A stretch of DNA of 64,000 nt from Macrocystis pyrifera (GCA_031763025.1 JASSKH010000002.1:21343168-21407167); one strand, 5' to 3'. Positions 43,649 to 56,330 are shown, counted from the first letter of the stretch. Notes: a model not told the origin generated them from the letters alone. Made by a program: numbers and translations.

Positions 43649-44457
43649 TAGGTTGGACGTTTCTTTGCTACTCGTACCGCCAACTGCTGCGGCCGTTCGG
43701 TATGCATTTTGATTTTTTTCCCTTCTTATCCTTATGAAAGAAGTACTACATAGTGGGTGGGCGACGAGCGTATTTTGGCCCACTCACTATTGCTCTTTTT
43801 ACTTAGTTAAGTGTTCACCGGGATGCATAGTCCCCTTTTTCCTTCTCGTATCTTTCCCCTTGCACGTCCCTTTTGGCTCATGCTCGGGGTAAGTATGTAT
43901 GTGTCTGAGCTTTGGCTTCCCATTTTATTTATTTATTTGGGATTCTTCTCCTTTTCTTTTTCTTTTTCTTGTTCTTTTTCGGTTTGGTTTTTTCGTTGCT
44001 TCTCTTTCTTTATGGTGTATTTTGGTTGCTGGCGTATGTATGTATGTTGTGTCGGCCGCACCTAGTGCGAAGGCATGGTATTACGTAGGCTATTAATGCA
44101 TTACGGTGTGTTATCTCTGTGTCGTAGTCTGTGACCACAGAGCTCGTATCTTTCTAGGGTGAAGAATCAGCACGGACACTGGGCTTCTGGATGTCGACGA
44201 GTAGAAGAACGGTTTAATGTGAAGAACACACACACACACACACACTGTACAGATAGGTATTTTTACACATTATATACACGAGGAGTAAAAAAGAGATATT
44301 ATACGACAATAAGAAAATTCGAGATCCTTTGTACTGTTATTATCTGTGGAATACATTTTCAATAATAAGAAATCCAACCTGGGCCGGCATTCTTGTTTCT
44401 TATTTTTTCTTGAGGCTAATAAGTGTTCTGCGCTGAACACTCCCGAGAAAAACGCCT

Positions 44458-44500
44458 TTATTTTTTTTCGCGCTTCGCGCGAAAAATCGATATAAAAATA
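44458..44500. repeat. TTCGCGCTTCGCGCGAA hairpin near unit end
   Basis: TTTTTTCGCG-CTT-CGCGAAAAA is a near-perfect inverted repeat about 40 bp before the unit 1/unit 2 junction. A copy lies at about 51258-51290 in unit 2. The related GCGCGCGAAGCGCGC is at 58221-58237. Confidence 0.6.
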
Positions 44501-44651
44501 TGGACCCCTACCTATGGTCGCTGAGCCGGGCACGGCACTGGGCCTATAGGTCGGGTGGGAATCTTAAAGTCGGCGCACTCTCATTGGTCAAACCGTATAT
44601 ATATTTACGATTTACCGAGCGAGATTAAAGTACGGGTTTTAAAGTCGGCGC

Positions 44652-44798
44652 ATGTCATTGGCCAAGCGTCCGAAATCACCCCGAAATCACTGGACTGTCA
44701 CGTTTCGTGTACGAGCCGCACTTTCCTCGCGGCGCCAGCACATCATCAGCACAAGAGCAGTAGCAGCAGCAGCACAGCAGCAGCAGAACAGCAGCAGC

Positions 44799-44831
<33 letters not shown>

Positions 44832-47800
44832 CAGCGCTCTCCGTGTCAGGCTTCAGACGCCGCAGAGGAGAAGCAGTGCCAGGAGGAGTACCAACAGCCG
44901 CCAGCAGCAGCACTCTCAAAGCAGTCGACTTCAAGGGGAAGGCCGTGCTATTATACTACAGCAGTAGAGAGAAGCACCAGTGCCTGCACCAACGACAGCA
45001 AGCAGCGGCAGCAGCAGCAGCAGCAGCAACAACAACAGCAACAACCACATCAGCAGACCAGGCAGCGGTAGCAGCAGGGAGCAACCTATCAGACAGCTCG
45101 AGCTCTCCTACGAGACCAGGCTCAAGATCTACGGGGGCAACGGCTTGAAGCCGCCCATTCGGTTGTATTCACAGGTGAACTGCAGGTTGTATTACTCTGT
45201 TTTTATGTTGCACGCTTGACCCAGTAGCCAGAGAACAGCAAAACAACCACCAACTTAGCAATGTTATGACGGTGGTCAAGAGCAGACTTGCCTGTTTCGT
45301 CAGAACCAGTGATGCAGTTTGTCTTTCTACAACTCGACATCGCCTGTACCGGTCGTCCGTCGTCCGTCTCGCTTGTTGAACCCATCCCCAGATGACTCCT
45401 GTACTGACCGCCCAATGCTTCAGGAGGCAACGGAGGCAACGGGAATCAGTACATGGAGAACGAGCTGATCGTCGTGATCCAGCCGGCCCGTCTTCTCCAA
45501 AAGCTAGAGATGGAGTCCCTGCCGAGTATTGTGTTCGCCCCCCCGCCGCCGCCGATGTTGTTCATGCCCTTCGTAAGAGCGACCAGCCGTGTGGAAAAGG
45601 AGGAGGTTCTTGGTGTGGACGCGGGTGGGAGACGGTCGATTCGGGGAGTAAAAAGGGGCGGCCATTAATGCACCCCCCTAGCACGGCACGCCCTTCCTCT
45701 CCCACATGCAGAGGGTCCCTTCTGGGTTCACAAAGGAGACGTTCCCTACTGCTCTCGAGGGTCGATCAAGGTGAGCGTAGCCAACCGCGACAAATAACAT
45801 CTTGGTACGTTTTTTCCTGTGTCCCTTTTTTTTTGGCAGGAGTACCTGCACTCTTTTTTTTGTCTTTGCACCAACTTGCACGGCGACCGCCTTTCTTTCT
45901 GCTCAATGCCCCCCCTGCGCTGACTAGTACCACCATCAAAGCGGATGCTGCGCAGGTTTTTTAACAACTGCGGCGTAGAAGCGGCGAATACCTTGTACTT
46001 GCACCCGCTCGCCAAGTTGAAATTGGTAGCATACTCGTCGCGATAACACGCCGCTATGACGGCATGCCTGCTGGAGAAACAATTGCCGAACAGCGCCATT
46101 CCGTTCTCCCGCTGCACGAGCGCTCGTCTCAACGACACAAAACAGGACTAAGGTTATATGATCCCTCCACCTCGGTCGTTCTGTGCAAAGTGTGCCATCT
46201 CCTCGCCTCTGCGTTCCCTGAACCTGAGGACCTGGCGCCTGGTTTGAAATATATGGAGGAAAATAGAAAATACGGTCGCCGGTCAAAGCTCTATCATCGA
46301 ATATGTCGGTACTGCAATACGTAACCGCAACGCCCAGCGCCCCTCGAGTGCTACACACAGAAGTACCCTCGTCCTTCTCGCCCTCGTCCACGCCCCTCTG
46401 CGCGAAACAGATCTCGTCTACGCCCTATCGGCAAAACAGGTGTGTCTGTACAGCATCAGCTACTCTCCCCGCGAGTGAAGCTCTCTGTCACGGCGAAGCT
46501 CGGACGCAGCTGGTCGGGCTGTGGGGAGGGGTCACGATCATGAGGGAACATTACTAGGTGCTTTCGCCCGTTACGCCAGGTCGCCGCCAATACCTGTGTG
46601 ATGAAAGGCCGGGCAAGCGACGAGCAAGCGTTGCACGGAACGACATGCGGTATCCACTGCCGCAGGCCAGGGCACAGCGCCCCGAACCGGCGCCCAACCA
46701 GGAAATCGCAGCGAACGGTGACGAGGGGTTTGATGCAGCCGTAGAGGCGAGCGTGCTGCTCAGGAAGGAGGAGGGTTTCTTGAGGGAGGGGTGGGGGGGG
46801 GGGGGGGGTACGCCAAGACAAAACACGGCCAGAGTCTGCTCAACCTGCCTCTTCGATGATTTAGCGTTGCGGGGCGTATATATCATCCGCAGGCGGAATC
46901 TTATAAGCCACCGCTGGACGATGGTGCGGAGGCAATGGCGACTTCAACAACGAGGACCTTCCTACCGGGAACACCGCGAAAGAAGCAGGTGAGTCAATGG
47001 TTGTTTGCTGGGGCTCTAACGTGAGGATGGCATGCGTGTAAACATTCTACTTTTTTGCGTATGGTGGAGTCTGACACTTCTGATGCTAGCGAACGATATT
47101 GTGTAGCCCTTGCGTGTGATTGAGACTTCGGTTTCACTGTCCTATACGCTCATCTGGCGTGGACCGCATAATTTTTGAACCAATTGCCAGATAATTCTGA
47201 TGCCGGAGGTGGCGACGCTGCAGGTGGAACCAGAGCAGGCACCAAGTGGATCGGTCTCGCCCTTGGTCTGGACGACAAAGTCGCGGGTCTAATGCGACCA
47301 GACGACAGGGATATACAGGTGAGCGGCGGGTGTAGATGCTTGTATAACTATCGAAACGACATGTAGAGGCTTGTTCACTTCGGTGCGTGTGTTGGCAGCC
47401 TGCTCGCGGTTACGAATTGTGCTAAGGCAAGGGGAGTACTCTTGTTGGCAGGGAGATGGCTAGCTAGTTTTCTTGGAAAAATAGATAGCAGTACTAATGT
47501 AGTAATACAACTTCTATAATGTGATATGTAAACTGGGTCAAATGCGCGTACCTTTCGGATGTACAAGATTGGCTGCTCACTAAAATCGGCGGGAACGCTT
47601 CGAAGTCGTTTTCGGGCCACAACCAATCACCGCTGTTGCGGCTACACTATTCTTGCCTTCTGGTTGCGTCATATATTCTTAGCTACCGCCGGTATCTTTG
47701 CACCCTCTTCGTCTTTTCCACCAACAGGAAGATAGCTAGCCAACTACAAAGCTATGCTTCGGTGTCTGCGAAACGCGCATGACTCCCGATCATGAAAATC

Positions 47801-47961
47801 GCCGCGGGGTCGTCAGGGGGATGATGCAGCAAGCACCGCCCAAAGGTTTAAGCACTGCCGTGGCCACGCCTCGAATGTTTACTCCCAACCCCTCAATGCG
47901 GGATTCGTTGGCGGCACCCATCGTCGCGGCCGGGACGGTGGAGGCAGGGGTGGAGATGTGA
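44652..47961 (+). CDS. Putative multi-exon gene of unknown function, unit 2
   Basis: Same exon-like pieces as 37844-41164: CAG region from 44652, 69-bp intron at about 45771-45839, CKVC...HRICRYC piece 46064-46324, exon ending KKQ at donor 46988, exon 47191-47318 and last piece to 47961. The CAG region is 7 nt shorter than in unit 1 (one CAG fewer and 4 nt lost in the CAA-rich end), so the frame after it differs. The poly(G) run after the EGFLREGW piece is also shorter. The two copies therefore cannot encode the same protein across these points unless the runs are intronic or untranslated. Confidence 0.35.
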
Positions 47962-49686
47962 ATCCTCGCCTTGTGGGTAGATATCGCCAGGGGGGGGGTG
48001 GGCGGAGGGAATGGCGGTCGTACACCGATGGAGAATTCCGGAAGTTGCCAGGAATGCGCACAACGCAAGGGTGGATGGTCTCAGATCGACCCTGGACCCA
48101 TTTTTGGACGAGCAAGGACGTATCGTGCCTGCTGACCCTCGCCCTGAGAAGGAAAACGAACGCAGAGGAAAATTGAGTTTCCTCCTTGCAAGTTCCCATT
48201 GGTCCGTGGGTCGTACGAGGAATTTAAATATGGCTGTCGTGGTCGCAGAGGCGATTGTCTTTAGTTGCCACTGACGTTAAACATGGACTAACGTGCAGGG
48301 TTTAGTGTAGCCCTGGCTGCTGCTGAAAATACGTTTTTCGATTGAAATCGTCTACCAGGTACTTGTTAAGGAACGTCTCGGCGTTTTCCGTGTATTGCAA
48401 TATGTTTTCTTGGAGAAGGCCGAGGGCGACGTAGATCTGCGTTGTATGTGTTGTCTAAAATGCAGTGAACTTCGTCATTATATCACCAGACAACTCTCCA
48501 TGTATCCGTGTTTAACATAGTGGTATATTTTACGAGATACCACTTCCTTCGGACACGTTGCGGTGAGTATCTCATGTACGTGTGATCGTTCTGTGTCGTC
48601 CGAGATAAAATTCTAGAGCAGCTATTAATAGCTGCAGTCGTACATAATGTTTTTTCTTGTTTTTCGTTGCCTATATTTGTGACGACACCCCCACAACCCT
48701 TCATCTGCATCAAATATATCTGCACTGCCAGTCTATGTGGAAAGTACCAGGTATTCCAACGTGAAAAATCGTTTTGCAATCGGATTTTATCTCGAGCGGA
48801 TATGCACTATTACTTGAAGTCGACTTTTGACGTTAAACAACAGAATCTTGCCCTCTATATACCAGAACACAGGTAAAGGAGCCCACTGTAAAAGTAAATG
48901 ACAGGAAAATAAGAAGTTTGACAGCGGTTGTACTGAAGTCAGTATAGAACGTAACTTTCCCGAATAAGAAATTCGGGCGAGACCAGCATCCCTGCTTCTT
49001 TTTTTTCCTCACTATTATCAAGTGTTTTGTAGTGTACTTCGCCCAAGAAAAACGTTTACATAGCCAAAAACGCCCGTTATAAAGATTTTGTGCAAATATC
49101 GCTGAACCTACCTATAGAGGTTATTTTATTGTTTTGTCAGGGGGGGGGCTAACATCGCTCAGGCTTGAAGGGTTCGTTTCTTAGGGCGAAGCTTGGAGAG
49201 GGCCAGATGGCTGTAAACCGTAGATGGTGCATTTGTGTGCGTTGTGTCGTTAAATGCTGTGAGTTTTGATAAATTCAAGATATGTGTTGTAAACGAGTCG
49301 AATAAAATGAGAATCCCGGTACACAAGAGTTCGGTGAATCGTGTTTGGTCGTTACTTATCACGACATCCTTTCATTCTATAGAGTTGTCAGTAGGTCGCT
49401 GATGTCGCACTTATTACGTTTAAATCTTTGAGGTTGCCTACTTTGACCGCACCGCCTCTACAACACATTACCTTCAACAAAACACCCCACCCAACCACTT
49501 CATCCGAATAGTGCCAAAGATTGAAACGTAAAAAACCGCTTGTCAATCGGACCTTATCTCGAAGAGCTACCTACCATTACTTGAAATCGACTTATATCGC
49601 TGTGAAAGTTTTTCTGCTCTTCTGTCATGACACCATGATGAACACAAGGGAAACAGAGTACTTGTACTGGTCCGGAACTGTACGAT

Positions 49687-50445
49687 AGGACGAACGCACC
49701 GCTTAGTCTGAAAGTCCGGATGCTGAAGGCCGAGGTGATTGAGACCTTGCTGTACGGTTGCGTGACGTGGACCCTCAATGCGGACCACTTCGCCAAGCTT
49801 CGATCAGCCCACCACGAAGTCCTTCTGCGAGTCATTGGTTTCCAGCGCCGACTACGCACCGACCACACCACCCTCTCGTATGCGAAGGCGCTCAGGATAA
49901 CACGATGCGAAAGTATCGAAACGACCATCCGTAAACGGCGACTCTTCTTTGCGGGGGCTGTGGTGCGGCAACACGAGGGGCGATTGCCCAGTCGGTTGAT
50001 GTTCGGGACGATCGCTGGTGGGGGGAGCCCGAAACCAGGCGGGCAGCCTAAGACTTGGCCTAGGGCAATTGCTGAGGACCTTAGAGTGTTCAAAGCCTCA
50101 GAGGGATCAACGGAAGACTCCCCCTTAGTCTTTGGAGTTGGGACCGCACTGTGGCCCGCTGCAGCAAAACAGACGGGAAAGTGGTACCGGGGAATCCTCG
50201 AAGCAGCTGAACAGTTCATGGGCAGGTGGCACGAGGCTGAGGCAAAGCTGAGTAGACAGCGCCGTGCATCCGCTGCAGGTAGTGTTAGAGGGAATGGGGG
50301 GAGGGGTAACAGCAGGAGGGGTAGAGGGAACACCGTACAAGTGTATAGGGGCAGGGGGGGGAACAGGAGGAGTAGAAGGGAAACCGCGGTAGAAGAGAGT
50401 AGCAGAGAGACCGCAGATAGGGTAGCAAGGTACCAGGCCGACTAA
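49687..50445 (+). pseudogene. LINE-type reverse transcriptase, C-terminal fragment, unit 2
   Basis: Identical in translation to the unit 1 fragment (ATG at 49720, stop at 50445), including the Arg/Gly-rich tail. It is a passenger of the segmental duplication, not an independent insertion. Confidence 0.8.
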
Positions 50446-51331
50446 TAGGTTGGACGTTTCTTTGCTACTCGTACCGCCAACTGCTGCGGCCGTTCGGTAT
50501 GCATTTTGATTTTTTTCCCTTCTTATCCTTATGAAAGAAGTACTACATAGTGGGTGGGCGACGAGCGTATTTTGGCCCACTCACTATTGCTCTTTTTACT
50601 TAGTTAAGTGTTCACCGGATGCATAGTCCCCTTTTTCCTTCTCGTATCTTTCCCCTTGCACGTCCCTTTTGGCTCATGCTCGGGGTAAGTATGTATGTGT
50701 CTGAGCTTTGGCTTCCCATTTTATTTATTTATTTGGGATTCTTCTCCTTTTCTTTTTCTTTTTCTTGTTCTTTTTCGGTTTGGTTTTTTCGTTGCTTCTC
50801 TTTCTTTATGGTGTATTTTGGTTGCTGGCGTATGTATGTATGTTGTGTCGGCCGCACCTAGTGCGAAGGCATGGTATTACGTAGGCTATTAATGCATTAC
50901 GGTGTGTTATCTCTGTGTCGTAGTCTGTGACCACAGAGCTCGTATCTTTCTAGGGTGAAGAATCAGCACGGACACTGGGCTTCTGGATGTCGACGAGTAG
51001 AAGAACGGTTTAATGTGAAGAACACACACACACACACACTGTACAGATAGGTATTTTTACACATTATATACACGAGGAGTAAAAAAGAGATATTATACGA
51101 CAATAAGAAAATTCGAGATCCTTTGTACTGTTATTATCTGTGGAATACATTTTCAATAATAAGAAATCCAACCTGGGCCGGCATTCTTGTTTCTTATTTT
51201 TTCTTGAGGCTAATAAGTGTTCTGCGCTGAACACTCCCGAGAAAAACGCCTTTATATTTTTTTTCGCGCTTCGCGCGAAAAATCGATATAAAAATATGGA
51301 CCCCTACCTATGGTCGCTGAGCCGAAGTGCC

Positions 51332-52523
51332 TGCAAAGTTGAGTATCAACTATTTAATCAGTCGAACTCACAGCTGACGTATTTCAAAATTTATAAAAAA
51401 AATAGATTGTTCGCGCGAGAGAGGCAGTATTTCCCCGTGGGGGGAAATTTTACTCGTTATTAGTATGTTCCCCACGAAAAAAAAAGTGGTCTCCAGCTGC
51501 ACCTGTAACCTTTTGAACCTTCGTGTCCCGAGTTCGAGCCCAGCCAAGTTCATTCATCTTTTTTTTTTGCTCGTCTTTTTCCTATTTTTCCTGTTTTTGT
51601 ATACTATACCTGGTATGATTTTAGACTTTTATCTCGGCCTGTTTTTTGGCCCAATTTTTTTCTTCCCTTTTGTGTATGGTATGTATGGTATGTTGATACG
51701 TATATTTAACCTGGTACCGTATGTGATATATATGTATATATGTGATATAATATATGTATATATATCGAGTGTGTATAAATAAATGCTATATATCTACATA
51801 AAAAAGAAGGGTATGAGTTACAGGCGATACGTATATATAAGAAAGAAGGGTATGACTTACTTCCTGGCAAGCGGCTTCAAAAATACTGCTGTAGTGTGCC
51901 GCTTCAAAAATACCATAGTGTACTGGTATGTACCTGTGTCTACAGAAGCATCATAACAGTCCTCTTTGATGATATTTTGTAGTATCGTGATGCGTGCATT
52001 TCATGCTTGTGCAGCACACGTTTTGACGCGACCACCCAGCAGCAGCCCTGTATTCAGAGGTCGTTTTTTGAACGGCCTCTTTGTTCCTGAAATTAGTGTC
52101 TGATATTGCATTCCCACACCATGGGTCACCCCCCCCGGAAAAAAATATATATACACCCTAAAAAAGAGATCACTTCACCCCCCCCCCCTCCTCGTTAATA
52201 TCTCCCTGAATAAAAATCACTTCCTCAGCCTCGTCTTCTGTTTGACTGCCTCTTTAAGCTTCTCCTTGAGTACGGGAGCTTGGACGTTTTTCCTGCGAAA
52301 ACCTCCCTCCAAACCACGCAAGACCCGCAAGGCCACGGTGGCACGCTCAGGTCCGCTCAAGTCCTTTCATCCCCTACTTTTTTTATAAATTTTGAAATAC
52401 GTCAGCTGTGAGTTCGAATGATTAAGTAGTTGATACTCAACTTTTTTTTTTTGTAAGAAACTAAGAAAGCACGTCAGCTGTGAGTTCAACCGATCGGCAG
52501 ATCGATCGATACTCAACTTTGCA
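51332..52523. mobile_element. Inverted-repeat element with a nested right arm
   Basis: The left arm 51332-51397 (GCAAAGTTGAGTATCAACTA ... ACTCACAGCTGACGTATTTC) matches the reverse complement of 52380-52442 over about 63 bp with few mismatches. A third, diverged arm follows at 52470-52523, ending GATACTCAACTTTGCA, which mirrors the left start better. A fourth lies at 18311-18352. The element begins 8 bp after the 6.8-kb duplication. The interior is AT-rich with poly(C) stretches and no transposase. The target duplication is unclear. Confidence 0.7.
51480..51550 (+). pseudogene. Possible tRNA-derived sequence
   Basis: GAGTTCGAGCCC (about 51530) fits a Pol III B box. AGTGGTCTCCAGC about 45 nt upstream is a weak A box, and CCTTTTGAACCTTCGTGTCC lies between. 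No full cloverleaf forms. It may be the head of a SINE inside the inverted-repeat element. Confidence 0.3.
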
Positions 52524-53130
52524 AGCTGCGTGAACCGCGCGCGTTTTCCATTATTTCCCTCGCGATTGACTACTGGCCAGAGACTCCCCTGGATGCCACC
52601 AGGGTCGACGAGACGATAATACTTACAGCTGGTTCGATTTCCAATTGATTTCGGCCAGTACCATTTCGCGCACTGAAACAGCAGATCGACACGTGAGGGC
52701 CGGGGTACACAAGACAGTCGAAAGATGGTTTACAGCAGTTCACACGTGACACACACCAAGACACCGGAAATTTTTAATACTCACTGTAAATGTTGCAGCA
52801 GGTCTTGACGTACAAGTACGTGTTTTTGGTGAATCTCACTATCGTACATGTTCTTGGCCTCTTCTGCTCTTGATATATGAAAAACACAGCAAGCACACAC
52901 CTGTAAAATAGCAGAAGGTGATCCAACAGCACAGGAGGTGATGTTCGTGTTTTCTGCAGGCAGGCTAGCGAGTGGCGCATTTCGATCCTACAGCTCCTTG
53001 TTCCATCTCAGACGTTCTACCAGGCAATACGATCACGAGAGCTGGATCAACTTTGTGAAAATCGACATCATTTCAATAAATAAAAGCTACAGTTACAAAA
53101 CGAGACTGTCAGGTTTCGGACCAATGGAAG
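52524..53130 (+). other. Unassigned, with one weak terminal-exon candidate
   Basis: TTTTCTGCAG at 52961 precedes a plus frame ASEWRISILQLLVPSQTFYQ running to a stop near 53079, close to AATAAATAAAAG, which could act as a polyadenylation signal. No upstream exon is identified, so a gene is not claimed. Confidence 0.25.
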
Positions 53131-53760
53131 GCTGAGGGTGACTCGAGGCAAAGCACAAATCACTCTGGAAACTATGCGAATCGCTATCTGGCTTGTCGGC
53201 GTGGTCAGCGGTGCTCGGGCATGCGGATCTATGGCGGCCCCACAAGGTAAGAGGGTTACCAGGGTCGTGGTACATGTCGCCTGCCAAAATTTGGTGGTAT
53301 CCGATGCACTGTGTGTCGAGAGCTGGTGTGGGCGTGTTCTAGTCACCGACAACCCTGGTTAGGCCGCCTCTTGAGCCCGTGGCTCAGGCGTCCTACCCCT
53401 GTGCTCGTCTCACAGACCGCGTAGACCACCAGAAGAAGGCTTCACCTCACCGCCGTGTTGTTTGAAGGTGATTCCTCCCCCGCAGCGTCGCAAACGAGCA
53501 TGTATAAGTCGACTTTGGGCCCAAAAGGTCTGATTTTGGTCCGAAATCTGGACCAGAGGGGTGGCCAGGGTTATCGAGGCGTACTTGTACAAGTATTCAC
53601 GCTGTACCCACAACACAAACACACACCACCAACCGCGGCAACCACTGTCGCTGCCCTGATGTGTGGTCTATCACCTGCGGTGGAATTGGCGCACGAGGTG
53701 CCGTACAGCAGTAGAAATTCATGTTTTGGTTATGCAGGTCTGGTAAGGTAACATTGTGCT
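53131..53760 (+). other. Unassigned, weak exon-like frames
   Basis: A plus frame 53138-53362 (starting MTRGKAQITLETMRIAIWLV, with four Cys) contains a donor-like CAAG/GTAAGA at about 53247. Another (53501-53751) starts MYKSTLGPKGLILVRNLDQ. Neither shows a domain. Confidence 0.25.
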
Positions 53761-53879
53761 TATGACCCACCCACGCGAAGACAGGGCCAGATGTACCCGT
53801 TTTGAGGCCCGCCGTTCTCTTTGGCTTTGGCATACTCGGCCAAATGTCTCGCAGAGCAAGGTAGCTGACATCCAGACGA

Positions 53880-54400
53880 ATCTGTAGACCTAAGTTCCTG
53901 CGATGTACCCCAACGCGGCGGGCCTGGTTGGACCAATACCGTAAACCTAGCATGCCAGAAAAAACGTCTTGTATCGTTCAAAAAAATGTTGTTTTTGTAC
54001 CAGTTTAAGTATGTGCAGGCTCCCCTACCGGTAAGGAAAGCTTGCTGGATTCACCCGTATTGGGGGCAGCCATTCTTCTATGGGTTTTCCCGTTGGACAG
54101 AACGCCTACTCCATAGAACATGGTAATTTACACGTAGATGATTCTGTAGGCCTCTCTTGAGTCTTGCAGCCCAAGGTAGCGGAGCGGTTTGATCCGATGA
54201 CGTACCTAGAATGCTCGAAAAAATGTCGTAAAGTCCTTCAAAAAATGATGTTTTTGTACCATTTTTAGTATGCGCAGGCTAGCCTACCGGTAAGAAAGCT
54301 TGTCGGAACCACCCGTAACGAGGGCAACCATTCAATGTTTGTTCGTCTTGGACTGAACGCCTACTCCATAAAATATGGCTGAATTCCGGACTGATCCATG
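53880..54400. repeat. Two tandem units of about 260 bp
   Basis: TTCAAAAAA(A)TG(T/A)TGTTTTTGTACCA, then AGTATG(T/C)GCAGGCT and CCTACCGGTAAG(G)AAAGCTTG, and finally GAACGCCTACTCCATA, occur near 53977 and 54238. The upstream GTAGNCCT...CTTG and GAATGCTCGAAAAAA stretches also correspond. Confidence 0.65.
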
Positions 54401-54768
54401 AACCCGATGCCCATGTTATTGCATTATCCTGCAATGAAGAAAAATACAGTACCACATACCTACTGCTGTTTATAAACGGCCTTTTCCACCATTCAAACGG
54501 TGCTGTGGTACCGTTATTCGCATGTGCAAGCTTGCCCACCTGTTGCAAAACAAAAGAACGTCAGGCCCACCCGTTTTTGCGCTGCTGTTCATCGTGATCT
54601 CGATACAGTGCTCACAAGGTCAGGGATGGGATATAGATGACGTGAAGACGGTCCTATCAATAGCCCTCAAGTATATTTGCATGGTGATGTTGTCAAGAAA
54701 ACACCAAAACCGTGAGTGACATACTGCAAACACCGGCGTAGCGTTCAATAACAAAACCGCCTTTTCTT

Positions 54769-55074
54769 GTGCTGTGGGGATCATACGCAGGCGCGCACAC
54801 AGCCCCTGTTCCGGTGAATGCTTCGGCGATGGATCTTCCTGCGATGTTGTGCGCACAGCCACGACCGAGTCACTGGCGCAAGCAAGAAGAAGTTGAGCGT
54901 GACCTGGGGCTCGAGGACAGGCCGTCAGCAAGTATTTTAGGAATTGGTGCGGAGGCACGCATGGCAGGAAGAATTACGACGAGGCCGTTTCGCTCCCGCG
55001 GCATCAATAATAAAAAAAAAGCATTATTATTTCTCGTCCTGGGGGGGGGTGCATGGTGTACTACCAACACATGA
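54769..55074 (+). other. Exon-like open frame of unknown function
   Basis: A 101-residue frame with a protein-like middle (RPSHWRKQEEVERDLGLEDR, then SASILGIGAEARMAGRITTR) preceded by an AG acceptor-like ACGCAG/G. Its end runs into AAAAAAAA and a G9 run. No family is recognised and no matching exon found; an exon of an unidentified gene is the best reading, at low confidence. Confidence 0.25.
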
Positions 55075-55514
55075 ACGCTTTGCTTTGCTCGCACCGCAAA
55101 CATGTTGTAAACAATTTAACTTTTCGACTTCAAAACCTTGTCAGACAATCGGAAAATTACAGCAAGTTTTAGCCCTGGCGTCCAAACTAGACCCTGCTCG
55201 CTCACCCGCCTAACTACCACCCACGAAAACATTTCCATCGATTTCAAAGGACAAAACAACTTCAGATATAGTGCATGCGTCCATACCACCAAAGCGCCAG
55301 CACATCCGTTCTACGAGCAAACTCCATCTTACAACAAACATCTCCATTGCGCCCATCAGTAACTGAACATAGGCACACACTGCGTATCCCTAACCCAAGA
55401 CACAATGTGCTCAGACACAATGTACTGCGGCGAATCTGGAATTATTACTCGCAACGAAGTACAACATGTTTTCGCCTGCGCTGCATCTCTGCTTGTGGTG
55501 CTCGAAAATGCCAG

Positions 55515-55515
55515 T

Positions 55516-55548
<33 letters not shown>

Positions 55549-56330
55549 GAGGATACCCTCCACCCCACCCCCCCGAAAAAAAAACAAATTAAAACGCCTA
55601 TTGAGATTCTTCATCACTTCTGCCTAAAAAACGCCAGCACGACCTCCTGGGGAACAACCTCTGTCATGCCGGGTGGGGATGTTTGGGGCGGGGGGGGGGG
55701 GGGGGGCACGAGAGTGGACCCCCCCCCATAAAGAAAACATGCTCGCTCAATCAGATTCTCAATCACTCATGCCTAAGCAACGCCAGGGGGGGGGGTAGCT
55801 GGGGGGGAAGGAGGGGAGAGGTGTACTCATTTTCTGTTCGCCTCACATCAATTGAACACTGACCACTCCTCCCTTCCGAGACGGAGCACCGTTCATGCTC
55901 GTAATAAAGCCACCACCACCAACAGTTGGGCGCTCACTACGTTTTCTTGACTATAATTCATAGGTACCTTTTGCTCATCTTATCCCCTTGCTGTTTCGCC
56001 GTCTGCGGCCACCGTCTCTCTCCTACAATACAGGTCCTTTAGTCACTGCTATCTAGTGTACCCAATGTAAAAGCGACGAGGGTATAGCCCCTACCCCCCC
56101 CCCCACCAAGAAAAAAAACCCCTACACTTTCTTCATCAATTCTGTCCAAGTAACGCCAGCGCAACCTCATTGGGAACACCCTTCGTGTGCTCGGGCGGGA
56201 GTGTTTGTGGGAGGGGGGGGCGACGAGGGTAGACCCCCTCAAAAAAAAAATTACTAGCCTAATGAGATTCTTCACTTGTGCCTAAGCAACGCCAGCACAA
56301 CCTCCTTGCGAATACCCTCCATGCCGTCCC
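55515..56330. repeat. G-run-rich tandem array, units of about 140-160 bp
   Basis: GATTCTTCA(T)CACTT(C/G)TGCCTAA followed by ACGCCAG recurs near 55605, 55753, about 56128 and 56268. After ACGCCAGC(A/G)C(G/A)ACCTC come (G)GGAA(C/T)A(A/C)CCT and a long G run, then GACGAGGGTA or similar and a C run. Homopolymer length varies in every unit. No gene is supported. Confidence 0.7.
55516..55546. repeat. Poly(G) tract, 31 nt
   Basis: 31 consecutive G, the longest homopolymer in the window, inside the tandem array below. Strong quadruplex potential; exact length is likely unreliable in assembly. Confidence 0.9.

Larger units (their letters stand above)
37720..44527. repeat. 6.8-kb direct tandem duplication, unit 1
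   Basis: Starts GGGCACGGCACTGGGCC and ends GGTCGCTGAGCC. It is followed at once by unit 2 with near-perfect identity over the whole length. Differences I can see are the CAG array, poly(G), poly(T) and CA runs, single-base indels near 42690 and 43824, and a C/T change (38420 against 45224). It contains a putative promoter, exon-like pieces of an unknown gene and a LINE-type RT fragment. Confidence 0.95.
44528..51323. repeat. 6.8-kb direct tandem duplication, unit 2
   Basis: Second unit, 6796 bp against 6808 bp in unit 1, the difference lying mostly in simple repeats. It begins GGGCACGGCAC directly after unit 1 and ends GGTCGCTGAGCC before AAGTGCCTGC. Promoter, exon-like pieces and LINE fragment are repeated in the same order. 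Confidence 0.95.
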
